Shown here: positions 40,426 to 50,077 of the stretch, piece by piece
How positions within the stretch are numbered: the stretch's first letter is position 1
Layout: each line of letters starts with the position of its first letter
Assembly: GCA_012842685.1 (NCBI GenBank)
Contig: DUSI01000049.1
Location: forward strand, 141,691-205,690
DNA from: Candidatus Fermentithermobacillaceae bacterium
GTDB taxonomy: Bacteria; Bacillota; Sulfobacillia; Fermentithermobacillales; Fermentithermobacillaceae
DNA: 64,000 bases
Direction of reading: 5' to 3'
Notes under the pieces: model-generated
What the model was told of the DNA's origin: nothing
Seen by the model: only the letters and a program-made list of their open reading frames with translations
Databases searched by the model: none
Position numbers and translations under genes: made by a program

Positions 40426-42123
40426 CTACCCAAGCGTCACCACTACGCCGGCATCATCCACCATCGCCTTCGTGTGGGCAATGGTGATCACGGTCCGGCC
40501 TTGTGCCAAAAGGTCGACCGCCTGCTTGATGAGACGCTCTGATTCGGCGTCCACCGCCGAAGTGGGTTCGTCCAGGAGGAGGACGGGTGCATCTTTCAAG
40601 AACGCCCTGGCAATGCAGATACGCTGGCGCTGTCCGCCAGAGAGGTTTCCTCCCCTCTCACCAAGCACCGTGTCGAAGCCCGCGGGCAGCTCCTCGATGA
40701 AATCCGCGGCTCCCGCGGCTTGGGCCGCTCGCCTGACCTCCTGAGGAGTGGCGTCCGGCCTGCCGAGTAGGATGTTCTCCATGATGGTGCCCGGGATGAG
40801 CCAGGGCTCCTGGGGCACCACGGCGATCATCTCCCTGAGAACCCTGAGCGGCATCGAAGATATGCTCCTGCCGTCTATGAGGATATCGCCGGAAGCCGGA
40901 TCATAGATCCCGAGGAGCAGGCGGAACACGGTGCTCTTGCCCGAGCCGCTGGGACCTACTAACGCGGCCCGCGCACCGGCCGGGACGAAGAAGGAAAGCC
41001 CGTCGTGCACCAGTCTTGAACCGTAGGCGAACCGCACGTTGCGGAACTCTATGGAAGGAGGAGTGGCGACGCGCGGCCGGGCGGAGGGTTGCGCTCCGGC
41101 TCTTGCCCCTTCCTCTTCCCCGCGCCCATCCGCGTCGTCCCTTTCCTGCGGAATTCTACACGCTTCCTCAACCCTTTGGAATGCGGCCAGGTTCTGCTGG
41201 AGTCCAGCCCAGATCTCGCCCAGCCTTCCGAATGGGAAGAAAGCCCGCGAGCTCAGCTGCACGAGGCCGGTCGCGTCACCCGGGGTCAGCCTTCCTCGAA
41301 ACACCATGCTGCCCGCAATGAACATCATCCCGCCCATCCCTATAAACGGGATGGTCATGACAACGCCACTTTGGAGCGCCTGGAACAATCCCCTTCGCTT
41401 CCCTGAGCCGAGGTGTTTGTCGGCCACCCGGGCGAAGCGCTCTCCCATCTCCGCCTGAGCCCTCAAAGACTTCACCACGGCGATGCCGCCAAAGATGTTG
41501 GTCGCCGACTCGGATACGGCAGCCAGCGTCTCCTGGTATCGCTGGCCGGTTATCCTGAGGGGCTTCGAGACCAGGGCGCTCCCGAGGAAAGAAACCCCGG
41601 CCATAGCCACGAGCCCTATGGCCATCGGCCAGCTCCAGATAAAAAGCCAGGTCACCGACAGAACTATCAGGTATATCTGCTTTATCCCGTCTACGAAGGC
41701 CCTCATGCCTTCCTTGGCCGCCTCCACGTCGTTTTGTAGCCTGGATATCAGGTCTCCTGATTCGTGGGTGTCGAAATACTCGGCCTTTCCACCGGCAATC
41801 GCCTGGAAGAGCCGCCGTCTGAGGCTGAGCCCTGTATCTTCCACCACTATTGAGACCATATAGTGCCCGATAGCAGCGAGAGAAGCCCGGCAGGCCATGA
41901 CGGCCGTCAGGAACAAGACCGCATCCAGCACGGCACGGAGGTCAGCGGCGAGGGCGGCGTTGGTGACCAGCCGGATGCTCCAGGATATCCCGATGCTATC
42001 GGCCACCATGTCGACGACCGCCACGGCCAGCGTGGCGATGAGCAGGGGTTTCCTCTCGCCGGCTGCGTTCCAAAGGCTCTTTAGTCCCGCGGTCTTTCCT
42101 TCCACAGTACGGCCTCTCATCAC
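40426..42123 (-). CDS. ABC transporter ATP-binding/permease (exporter half 1)
   Basis: TM domain followed by GPSGSGKSTVFRLLLG, LSGGQRQRICIARAFL, VLLLDEPTSAVD. Confidence 0.94.
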   Translation of the reverse strand: MMRGRTVEGKTAGLKSLWNAAGERKPLLIATLAVAVVDMVADSIGISWSIRLVTNAALAADLRAVLDAVLFLTAVMACRASLAAIGHYMVSIVVEDTGLSLRRRLFQAIAGGKAEYFDTHESGDLISRLQNDVEAAKEGMRAFVDGIKQIYLIVLSVTWLFIWSWPMAIGLVAMAGVSFLGSALVSKPLRITGQRYQETLAAVSESATNIFGGIAVVKSLRAQAEMGERFARVADKHLGSGKRRGLFQALQSGVVMTIPFIGMGGMMFIAGSMVFRGRLTPGDATGLVQLSSRAFFPFGRLGEIWAGLQQNLAAFQRVEEACRIPQERDDADGRGEEEGARAGAQPSARPRVATPPSIEFRNVRFAYGSRLVHDGLSFFVPAGARAALVGPSGSGKSTVFRLLLGIYDPASGDILIDGRSISSMPLRVLREMIAVVPQEPWLIPGTIMENILLGRPDATPQEVRRAAQAAGAADFIEELPAGFDTVLGERGGNLSGGQRQRICIARAFLKDAPVLLLDEPTSAVDAESERLIKQAVDLLAQGRTVITIAHTKAMVDDAGVVVTLG

Positions 42124-43973
42124 TGGGCATCACCGCCTTCCTCAGACGAGTCCTCGGGCGAAGGCGTCCTTGAGAGGCTGATTTCTCCGGTGAAAAGGCT
42201 CCAGTACAGACCGCGGCGCTTCAGCAAGTCCTCGTGGGTCCCCGCCTCCACGAGCCGGCCGGAATCCATAACGAGCACCACGTCAGCCATCTCCGCAACG
42301 TCAAACCGGTGGGTCACGATGAGGCAGGTAAGCTCCTCCCGGGAGGAGATGGCAGACAGGATCCGGGCTTCGGTCTCCCTGTCCAAGGAAGACGTCGGCT
42401 CGTCCAGGAGAAGCACCTGGGTACCCCTGAGAAAGCCGCGGGCAAGGCAAAGCCGCTGCCTCTGCCCGCCTGAAAGCAGCCCGCCGCGCTCCCCCACTTG
42501 GGAGGAGAGCCCCTGCGGGCCATCCAGGACAAACCCGGCGCAGGCCATCTCCAGACCTTCCGTCACCCTGGCATCTAGTCGCCCGTCGCCAAGGAGCGGC
42601 TCTCCAAGACCAAGCGCTAGGTTGTCGGCAACCGACCCGGCGAAGAGGAATGGTTCCTGGGGCACGTATGTGACCATCTCGCCCAGCTTTCCGAGCCGGT
42701 AGTACGCCATATCCAGCCCGCCTATGTAAACCCGTCCGGGCTCGGGCCTATAGAGCCCCGCGAGGACCTTCATGAGGGTACTCTTCCCGCAGCCGCTCCG
42801 GCCCACGATTGCGACCTTCTGGCCCCTCTTTACCTCGAAAGAAACCCCGTCGAGCGCCTTGACTCCTGGTTCGTACTCATAGGAAAGATCCCTGACGGAA
42901 ATGAGCGCGTCCAGAGGAGCATCCGTTGAGACGTCGCCGCCAGAAAAAACCGGGAGTCCCGGGACATCTGCAGTCAAATCGGAATCCACCTCAGCCTCCA
43001 CTATCTCCTTGACCCGCCCGTAAGCTCCCGCGGCCCTCCTGAGCCCCGCCAGATGCTGCCCGATGAGTCCGAGCGGGCTTATGTGGTCGGTGCAGATAGA
43101 CGAGGAGATCATCGCCCCGATGGTTATCTTGCCGGCCACCGCCAAGTACCCGCCGTAGCCGAAGGCGACGAGCACCACAACGGAAGCCCCGCTGAAAGCC
43201 CCGAGTATGGACTTGCTCACGCGCGCCGCGAGGCTCATCGCCTTGGCTCGCACTTCCCTGGCCCGCTCGAGGAAACCGCGCGCCACGTATTCCTGAGCGC
43301 TAAAGGACTTTATGACGGAGTGCCCTTCGACGGCGTTGAGCGCGTATGAAGAAAGCGCCCCCAAGGCTGCCTGGTACTCCTTGCCCACACTTCCCATGGC
43401 CCGGCCGGCGCGGGAGTTTATGACGGCCGCTAGGGCGAGCGACGCGATGACGGCGATCCCAAGGCGGGTGGCGATGAAAAGCAGGAAGAAGACGGCCCCA
43501 ATGGCCCTGAGGATGGTGGATAGAACCACATGCGCTGTCTCGAAGACGCGGGATGCCTCGCTAACGTCGGCGGTAAGCCTTGAGACCAAATCACCGCGAG
43601 AGAGCTTTTCAAACCTCCTGAGCGGCATGTCCATGGCCCTTCTCACGAACCTCTTTCTCAGCTCCGAGGCAACCGATTCAGTAAGGCCTACTCTCACGAG
43701 CACAGACCATGTTGAGGCAGCCGTCTCCAATAAGTAGGCTGCTATGTAAAGCAGTCCGTAGTTCAGAAAGTGCGCGTACTCTGCCTGAGCCACGCCGTCC
43801 AGGCAGCGGGCCAGGAAAACCGCACTCGCGACAGGAGTCACGGCTTTCAGAAAAAGCGTTGCGAAGAAGCTTCCCCACGCTGCCCAAGGTCTTCTGACGT
43901 AGCACCCCATCTCGCGGATGAACGCCGAGAGGGACGGTGAGGGGCGTTTGGAGAGAGCGTCATCCCGCACCAT
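42120..43973 (-). CDS. ABC transporter ATP-binding/permease (exporter half 2)
   Basis: TM domain, GRSGCGKSTLMKVLAG, LSGGQRQRLCLARGFL, VLLLDEPTSSLD; ATGA overlap with 40426 gene. Confidence 0.94.
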   Translation of the reverse strand: MVRDDALSKRPSPSLSAFIREMGCYVRRPWAAWGSFFATLFLKAVTPVASAVFLARCLDGVAQAEYAHFLNYGLLYIAAYLLETAASTWSVLVRVGLTESVASELRKRFVRRAMDMPLRRFEKLSRGDLVSRLTADVSEASRVFETAHVVLSTILRAIGAVFFLLFIATRLGIAVIASLALAAVINSRAGRAMGSVGKEYQAALGALSSYALNAVEGHSVIKSFSAQEYVARGFLERAREVRAKAMSLAARVSKSILGAFSGASVVVLVAFGYGGYLAVAGKITIGAMISSSICTDHISPLGLIGQHLAGLRRAAGAYGRVKEIVEAEVDSDLTADVPGLPVFSGGDVSTDAPLDALISVRDLSYEYEPGVKALDGVSFEVKRGQKVAIVGRSGCGKSTLMKVLAGLYRPEPGRVYIGGLDMAYYRLGKLGEMVTYVPQEPFLFAGSVADNLALGLGEPLLGDGRLDARVTEGLEMACAGFVLDGPQGLSSQVGERGGLLSGGQRQRLCLARGFLRGTQVLLLDEPTSSLDRETEARILSAISSREELTCLIVTHRFDVAEMADVVLVMDSGRLVEAGTHEDLLKRRGLYWSLFTGEISLSRTPSPEDSSEEGGDAQ

Positions 43974-44229
43974 AGACCGGCCACCTACTTTCCATATCTA
44001 CCTCAGACTACTGCACAACATAAATTACGTCAATCATTATATTCAAGAATTTAAGGTCTGACTTAAAGAGTATTCCGGCGCGGCGAAGCTATGGCCGGCC
44101 ATACCCGGTAAGCTTGGTGCCGCCGAACACCCGTTGACCCTGGACGAGCGCTTGTGATAGAGTCTTGTGCGTTCGTCTTGGCTTTCCAGGCTGGATATCC
44201 TCGCCATCGGACACAGAGGAGCCTCAGGG

Positions 44230-45045
44230 ATGTCTCTCAACGGACGAGTGGCCGATCGCGCCGGCCTTCGAAAATACACGGTCCTGGCCGTCAAAGGGTT
44301 CATACAGAACTTGCAGTACTCCGCCTCCCACCTCTTGAACTCGATCGCCAGCGCCATATTTGGCGTGCTTGGGGTTTACTTCTGGCTGAACGTGATCCCT
44401 CCCCAGGGCTTCGCGGGTTACTCGCCAGAGACCGTCGTCCATTACATCACCTTCAACCAGACCGTCGTGTGGTTCACCCAGTTCGGTATACGGGTACGGA
44501 ATAGGATTAGAGACTCGGTGCGGTCGGGAAACGTCGCGACGGAGCTCATCCGTCCCGTGGACTTCTACGCCTACCACATCGCCACCGAATACGGCTCTTT
44601 GCTCTACGGACTGGTCTTCAGGGGCATCCCTGTGGGTCTTATGCTGGCCCGGCTCGGTTACTATGTGCCAAGACACCCGGCGACTTGGGGATGGGCGCTC
44701 CTGGCCCTGCTCCTCGGCGGGTACATCGCGGCGGCAGACATGTACATGGTCGGACTCTCGTCGTTCTGGACAACCGAGGTCAGGACGGCGTACTGGGTAG
44801 TGAGCTCGTTGAGCCTCGGCCTCGGCGGGGCAACGTTCCCCCTGGAAGTCCTGCCCGACTGGCTGTACGAGATCGCCCGGCTGTCTCCTTTTGCGTGCCT
44901 GAACTACAACCCGGCCCGCATCTACCTCGAGCTTTCCGGTCCGGAACTGGTCATACCCGGCTTTGTCTGGGCGATCGTCGTGACGCTCATCGCGCGCGGC
45001 CTTACCGGCCTTGCCCGGAGGAAACTGGAGGTGCAAGGCGGATGA
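44230..45045 (+). CDS. ABC-2 family permease (PF06182-like)
   Basis: MSLNGRVADRAGLRKYTVLAVKGFIQNLQYSASHLLNSIASAIFG...; six hydrophobic segments; operon with second permease and ATPase. Confidence 0.82.
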   Translation: MSLNGRVADRAGLRKYTVLAVKGFIQNLQYSASHLLNSIASAIFGVLGVYFWLNVIPPQGFAGYSPETVVHYITFNQTVVWFTQFGIRVRNRIRDSVRSGNVATELIRPVDFYAYHIATEYGSLLYGLVFRGIPVGLMLARLGYYVPRHPATWGWALLALLLGGYIAAADMYMVGLSSFWTTEVRTAYWVVSSLSLGLGGATFPLEVLPDWLYEIARLSPFACLNYNPARIYLELSGPELVIPGFVWAIVVTLIARGLTGLARRKLEVQGG

Positions 45046-45863
45046 TACGAGCACGCCTGAAGGGAGCCTTCCGGATAGTCAGGCTTTACTGGCTCCTGAT
45101 CTCGGCCGCCCTCAGAGCCAAGATGCAGTACAAGTTCGATTTCGTCGCGTCGCTCCTTGTCGAGAGCCTGATGGGCACCTACGACTACCTTGTGGCAGCG
45201 GCAGCCCTCTGGAGATTCCATACCGTAGCCGGGTGGAACATCTACGAGGTAGGCCTCCTCTACTCTGTCTCCAAGATCGGGTGGGGCCTCTACCGTGTGT
45301 TCCTGGAAGAAGTGGATAGGTTTGAGGGATACATCGTGCGGGGCGACTTCGACTCGGTGCTGGTGAAGCCCTATCCAAGCCTCTTCGTCCTGGCATCCCG
45401 GAATTTCGCCCTTGAGAGGCTTTCTTTCGTTGTGCAGGGCGCGGCCATAATGGCCATATCCCTGAAGGGGCTCCTCCCATCGGGCGCAGTAAGTCTCGCG
45501 GCCATATTTCACCTGGCGCTGGCTGTACTCTGGACGACCGTTCTCTTCTCAGCAGTGGGGATCGCCACCTCAGCGGCGGCTTTCGTTATCGTGAGGATAG
45601 AAGAACTTCAGGTGTTTACCCAAAACGCCACGAGCACCGCCACTCTCTACCCCCTGGAGATATACCCCAGGTGGCTGCGGAACATGCTCCTCTACTTCAT
45701 ACCGCTGGGAGTGGGCAACTACGTTCCAGTGCGATACCTTCTGGGCAAAGGTGGGACGTGGCTCAGCCTTGCGGCTCCCGCGGCTGCAGCGCTCGCAAGC
45801 ATGGCGGTAGCCCTCAAGCTCTGGCGCATGGGGGAAGCCCGGTACCACAGCACCGGGTCATGA
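45042..45863 (+). CDS. ABC-2 family permease (PF06182-like), second subunit
   Basis: MIRARLKGAFRIVRLYWLLISAALRAKMQYKFDFVASL...; ATGA overlap with preceding gene. Confidence 0.82.
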   Translation: MIRARLKGAFRIVRLYWLLISAALRAKMQYKFDFVASLLVESLMGTYDYLVAAAALWRFHTVAGWNIYEVGLLYSVSKIGWGLYRVFLEEVDRFEGYIVRGDFDSVLVKPYPSLFVLASRNFALERLSFVVQGAAIMAISLKGLLPSGAVSLAAIFHLALAVLWTTVLFSAVGIATSAAAFVIVRIEELQVFTQNATSTATLYPLEIYPRWLRNMLLYFIPLGVGNYVPVRYLLGKGGTWLSLAAPAAAALASMAVALKLWRMGEARYHSTGS

Positions 45864-45917
45864 GGCAGGAGACATCCGGGCGGCGCGCCCGCAAAGCACA
45901 TCAGGGAGGGGAAGAAA

Positions 45918-46976
45918 GTGGCCGTAAGCACGACCGGCGAGCAAGTCCTTGCGGTCAGCGCGAGGAACCTGAGCAAGTCCTATTTCGTCCCGGTGCGGAA
46001 ATCGGGCTTTCTGGGCGGGCTCCGCACCTTGCTGTCCCAGGAAAAGAGGCGCGTTGACGCCGTGCGGGACGTCTCTTTCGACATCCGTCCCGGCGAGTTC
46101 GTCGGCTACATCGGACCCAACGGGGCAGGGAAGTCCACGACAGTGAAGATGCTCACCGGGATACTACACCCCACTTCTGGAGAAGTGCTTGTGGACGGCC
46201 TTTCTCCCCAGACCCAGAGAAAAGAGCTGGCCAGGCGGGTCGGGGTGGTCTTCGGCCAGAGGACCCAGCTCTGGTGGGACCTCCCCACCGTCGACTCCTT
46301 CGACATCCTCGCGGCCATGTACGACGTGAGCCGGTCCGATTATCGCTCCTTCCTCAAAGAGTTCGACGACCTCCTGGGGATAGGCGAGTTCCTGGATACT
46401 CCCGTGAGGCGCCTCTCCCTCGGTCAGAGGATGCGGGCGGAGCTGGCGGCGGCCCTCATCCACAGGCCCAAGATCCTCTTCCTGGATGAACCCACCATCG
46501 GCCTTGACGTAGTCGCCAAGCGCACCATGCGTGAGTTCCTGGCGGAGATAAACGCGCGGCGCGATGTCACTGTCCTCCTTACCACCCATGACCTAAAGGA
46601 CATAGAGGAGCTCTGCCACCGGGTGATCATAATAAACCACGGAAGCCTTATCTACGACGGGACGCTGGAAGACCTGAGGCGTCACGCGGATCTGCCCACG
46701 GTCCTCGAAGTCCAGTACTACGGTCTGCCAGAAGGGCTCACCGCCGGAGCGTATGTGGGCCTTGGCGGAGAGGTCAGCCTTACGCCCGCTGACGGAGCGT
46801 GGCAGGTGGCCTCCATCGACCCCGGTTCCCGGTCGGTAAAGGTCCTTTTCGACAGAAGCCGCTGGCCCGCACCCGCCGTCATAGCCGCCATGCAGGCGCT
46901 CGGGGAGATCAGAGACGTATCCCTGGAGGAACCCGCCATCGAAGATATCATCCGGCGGATCCTGGAGACGAGGTAG
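45918..46976 (+). CDS. ABC transporter ATP-binding protein
   Basis: GPNGAGKSTTVKMLTG, LSLGQRMRAELAAALIHRPKILFLDEPTIGLD. Confidence 0.95.
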   Translation: MAVSTTGEQVLAVSARNLSKSYFVPVRKSGFLGGLRTLLSQEKRRVDAVRDVSFDIRPGEFVGYIGPNGAGKSTTVKMLTGILHPTSGEVLVDGLSPQTQRKELARRVGVVFGQRTQLWWDLPTVDSFDILAAMYDVSRSDYRSFLKEFDDLLGIGEFLDTPVRRLSLGQRMRAELAAALIHRPKILFLDEPTIGLDVVAKRTMREFLAEINARRDVTVLLTTHDLKDIEELCHRVIIINHGSLIYDGTLEDLRRHADLPTVLEVQYYGLPEGLTAGAYVGLGGEVSLTPADGAWQVASIDPGSRSVKVLFDRSRWPAPAVIAAMQALGEIRDVSLEEPAIEDIIRRILETR

Positions 46977-48138
46977 GGACCGTGAGGGCCTTTAGGAACA
47001 TGGTCGCGTACGAGCCCGCGGGGAGCGTGAAAGCCAGCCTCACCTCGAATTCCGAAGGCCTTTGCCGGTCCGGCTGAGGAGCCCCCGCGACGAGGCCTTC
47101 AGGTATCGCCCAAGCCTTCCTCGTGAACGATTTGAAATAGCCGCTCCGGAGCCCTCGCACGTTGAAGTCGGAGAGGGCGAGTCCGCGCTCAGAGAGCACT
47201 TCCTCGATCTCCACCCGGACAGAAGGGCTGCAAGGGGCGAGTTTCGCCGCTACTGTGGGGATCTCAAGGCCGGCATCCACGACCGGTCCCGGCGGAAACA
47301 GGTATGGTCCCGCTTTCCCACTGACCTCATGTAGAGGAGCGCCGGTTTTCCTCAAGTTCCTCCTCAGGACTTCGTTCCATATAAACGCCTGATATGCCGC
47401 TATGTATCGCGCCATAGCCTCGTGGGGGATCGCGTTCAGGGCCGCAATGAGGTTCTTCTTGCTCGCGCCTCCGAGAAGCGGCCTGACTACGGCCCGGTCT
47501 TCCTCCCTCTCGCAGAGCTCAAACACCTTATCCCACTCACCCCACACGGCAGCTATACTTGCTCTCCTCTCCCTCTCGGCCTTTTTCTGACCCGGAAATA
47601 CCTCGGCCAGGTGGATCTTCAGGGCGCCCCTCAGGTGCCCTCGTACAATGCGTTCGGCCGCAAAGTCCCCCGACCCGCTTACGCTCCCGAACCGCTGGTC
47701 GTCGAAATAGTTGGGAAAGCCGTCCCGCCCTACCTCACGGGCCCTTTGGGCCATACGAGCGGCATCACCGGCAGTGAGGCCCCCGACGCGGACCTCGAAA
47801 CGGTTTCCCACAAGCACCTTTGTGGATATAAAGTCACGGGAAAAACCCAGGAAGGTGAGGCGGATGTCGTCCCTCTTGGAGGTGAGCTCGTACCCCGCGG
47901 GGACCGAGAGATACTGGACGGTCCTGGCGTGGCGGTCTTTGAGCCCGGCGTAGCCTATCAGGGGAGGGTCGATCCGGCTCGCCTTCGCGATGGACGAAAT
48001 CGCGTCGAGGGTGTTCCACCCCCGTTTCTCCATGACGTAGATCCGGTACCCGGCCCTGCCCGGAGAGGGCGAAGATGACATATCGATGTCCACGATCTCC
48101 GTCACGACGAAATCGTCTGGCGTCGCCTTTATCCGCAT
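46948..48138 (-). CDS. truD: tRNA pseudouridine synthase D (TruD family)
   Basis: ATPDDFVVTEI, GYAGLKDRHARTVQYLSV, NRFEVRVGG, FPNYFDDQRFGS. Confidence 0.93.
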   Translation of the reverse strand: MRIKATPDDFVVTEIVDIDMSSSPSPGRAGYRIYVMEKRGWNTLDAISSIAKASRIDPPLIGYAGLKDRHARTVQYLSVPAGYELTSKRDDIRLTFLGFSRDFISTKVLVGNRFEVRVGGLTAGDAARMAQRAREVGRDGFPNYFDDQRFGSVSGSGDFAAERIVRGHLRGALKIHLAEVFPGQKKAERERRASIAAVWGEWDKVFELCEREEDRAVVRPLLGGASKKNLIAALNAIPHEAMARYIAAYQAFIWNEVLRRNLRKTGAPLHEVSGKAGPYLFPPGPVVDAGLEIPTVAAKLAPCSPSVRVEIEEVLSERGLALSDFNVRGLRSGYFKSFTRKAWAIPEGLVAGAPQPDRQRPSEFEVRLAFTLPAGSYATMFLKALTVPTSSPGSAG

Positions 48139-48304
48139 CCTAGCACCCTGCCCTCACCCGCCCGAAGTCTAACGGTCAAGGATAGACTAAACCCCGGGAG
48201 GAGCCCGCGCAAGTTTTGGCGCGTAGTGGCGCGAGGAAGGGATTTCCCGAGTTACAGCAAATCTGTCATTACTCACGAACTTGGGTGTCCGGGAGGCTGA
48301 AAAC

Positions 48305-50005
48305 ATGGACGATCGGAATACGGCCATCGTCATAGGCCAAGGCGCTGCGGGGCTTGCGGCCGCTTTGGCCCTCGCGAGACAAGGCGTCAAAGTGATATCC
48401 ATCTCCAAAGTGAGGCCGGGTAACGCGACGTGCACCGTGTACGCCGGCGGGGGTTTCACATTGGGCGTCGGCGGCATGAGCCCGGAAGAACACAGGGCGA
48501 TGACCTACGATACGGGGAGGCGCTTGAGCATCCCCGACCTTCTGGACACGTTCGCCTACGAGGCCCCGTCCATAGTAGAGTTCATGCAGGACGCAGGAGT
48601 TCCCCTCACGGTGAGACGGGGCGGGATTAGCGTTAAGCGAGACCCCGCGTTCCCTCTCCTTGGAGGGAAGCCCCTCACCGACGCACTTGCCAGGGCGTGC
48701 CTTGAACGCGGAGTGTCGTTCGTGCATAACACCGCGGCGATGCGCCTTCTCCTCGGTGTGAGAGGCGTCGAAGGGGTCGAATGCCTGAACCTCACATCCG
48801 GCGAGGCATCTTTCGTTCGGGCAGGCGCGGTGGTGCTCGCTACGGGAGGGGCTGGGGCCCTGTTCTACAGGACCGACAACCCTCAGCGCATAACGGGCGA
48901 CGGGTACCGGCTGGCCCTTGAGGCATCATGCCACCTCCTGGACATGGAATTCGTCCAGTTCTACCCCATCGGCATAGACATCCCAGGCGGAGCCCACTGG
49001 TTCCTGGACCTAGGCATAATCGACAGCGCGAGGCTCACCGGGCCCGACGGCCGGGAGTTTCTCAAGGAAATGCTGTTCAGAGAAGGAATTGAGTCTGGGC
49101 GAGAAGCCAACCTACTGGCCAGAGACAAATGCACTGTGGAGATCGCGCTGGAAAGCCGGAAGGGGCCCGTCCTCCTCCACCTCGAAGACATCCCGCGGGA
49201 AGAGTGGGAAAATAACCGTTATTTGGCGAGCATAGGCCGGATGTTTCCGAAGAGTGCCCCACCCTGGTCGGGGCCGGTAACGGTAAACCCCATCGAGCAC
49301 TACTTCCCCGGCGGTGTGGCCATAGGTACTTCGGGCCAGACCGAAGTCCCGGGGCTTTTCGCCTGCGGAGAAGTCACGGGAGGCGTGGACGGAGCGAACC
49401 GGGTGGGCGGAAACGCCCTCACAAACTGCGTCCTCTTCGGGAGGAAAGCGGGGGAAGCCGCCGCACGTTACCTCAGGGGCGAAGGCATTGATGTCCTGGA
49501 CTTAACGAAAGCGGGTCTGTCCGCGAGCAAGGCTGAAGCCGTGGAGAAGGAAGCAGCCGCAGGCGGCACCCCGGATACGGGCATGCACCTGAAAAGGGAG
49601 ATCCCGGCTGCCCCTGCCCTCACGGCCGCCGCGTGGATTGAGAAGTGGCGCGAGGCGGCCGAACAGGCACCGCCGGCAGGTGCACGTGCAGCTTCTTCCC
49701 CTGAAGGTCTCCGGAAATCCTTGCGGGAGTACTCGTCGAAGTACCTCCTCCCCGTGAGAGACGGTTTGTCACTCGAGGAAGGCCTGGAGCGGCTCGAGGA
49801 TCTGCGCGGCCTCCTGGAGAGGCAAGCGGTCCGATCCTCCAGGGATCTACTCTTCGCCGTGGAGAACCTTGGCCTCTGGCAGACTGCCGCAGCCGTGACC
49901 GTCGGGGCCCTCACCCGCACCGAGTCCAGGGGCGCGCACTTCCGGACCGACTGCGCCGGAGAAGACCCCCGCTGGGAAAAACACATCTACCTCTCAACGA
50001 AGTAG
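48305..50005 (+). CDS. FAD-binding flavoprotein (fumarate reductase/L-aspartate oxidase family)
   Basis: AIVIGQGAAGLAAALALARQGVKVISISK, VVLATGGAGALF, CGEVTGGVDGANRVGGNALTNCVLFGRKAGEAAA. Confidence 0.9.
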   Translation: MDDRNTAIVIGQGAAGLAAALALARQGVKVISISKVRPGNATCTVYAGGGFTLGVGGMSPEEHRAMTYDTGRRLSIPDLLDTFAYEAPSIVEFMQDAGVPLTVRRGGISVKRDPAFPLLGGKPLTDALARACLERGVSFVHNTAAMRLLLGVRGVEGVECLNLTSGEASFVRAGAVVLATGGAGALFYRTDNPQRITGDGYRLALEASCHLLDMEFVQFYPIGIDIPGGAHWFLDLGIIDSARLTGPDGREFLKEMLFREGIESGREANLLARDKCTVEIALESRKGPVLLHLEDIPREEWENNRYLASIGRMFPKSAPPWSGPVTVNPIEHYFPGGVAIGTSGQTEVPGLFACGEVTGGVDGANRVGGNALTNCVLFGRKAGEAAARYLRGEGIDVLDLTKAGLSASKAEAVEKEAAAGGTPDTGMHLKREIPAAPALTAAAWIEKWREAAEQAPPAGARAASSPEGLRKSLREYSSKYLLPVRDGLSLEEGLERLEDLRGLLERQAVRSSRDLLFAVENLGLWQTAAAVTVGALTRTESRGAHFRTDCAGEDPRWEKHIYLSTK

Positions 50006-50021
50006 AGCCAGAAAACACGCA

Positions 50022-50059
50022 GGGGCACGCCCGGTGGCCGCGACGACCGGGTGTGCCCC
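50022..50059. terminator. putative terminator hairpin, no U-tract
   Basis: GGGGCACGCCCGGT-10 nt-ACCGGGTGTGCCCC between convergent genes. Confidence 0.45.
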
Positions 50060-50077
50060 GTGAATCTATGGATACGA

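Noticed and set aside
44134-44162. TTGACC-N17-ATAGAG promoter for the ABC-2 operon
   Set aside because: -10 match too weak to report as a feature.
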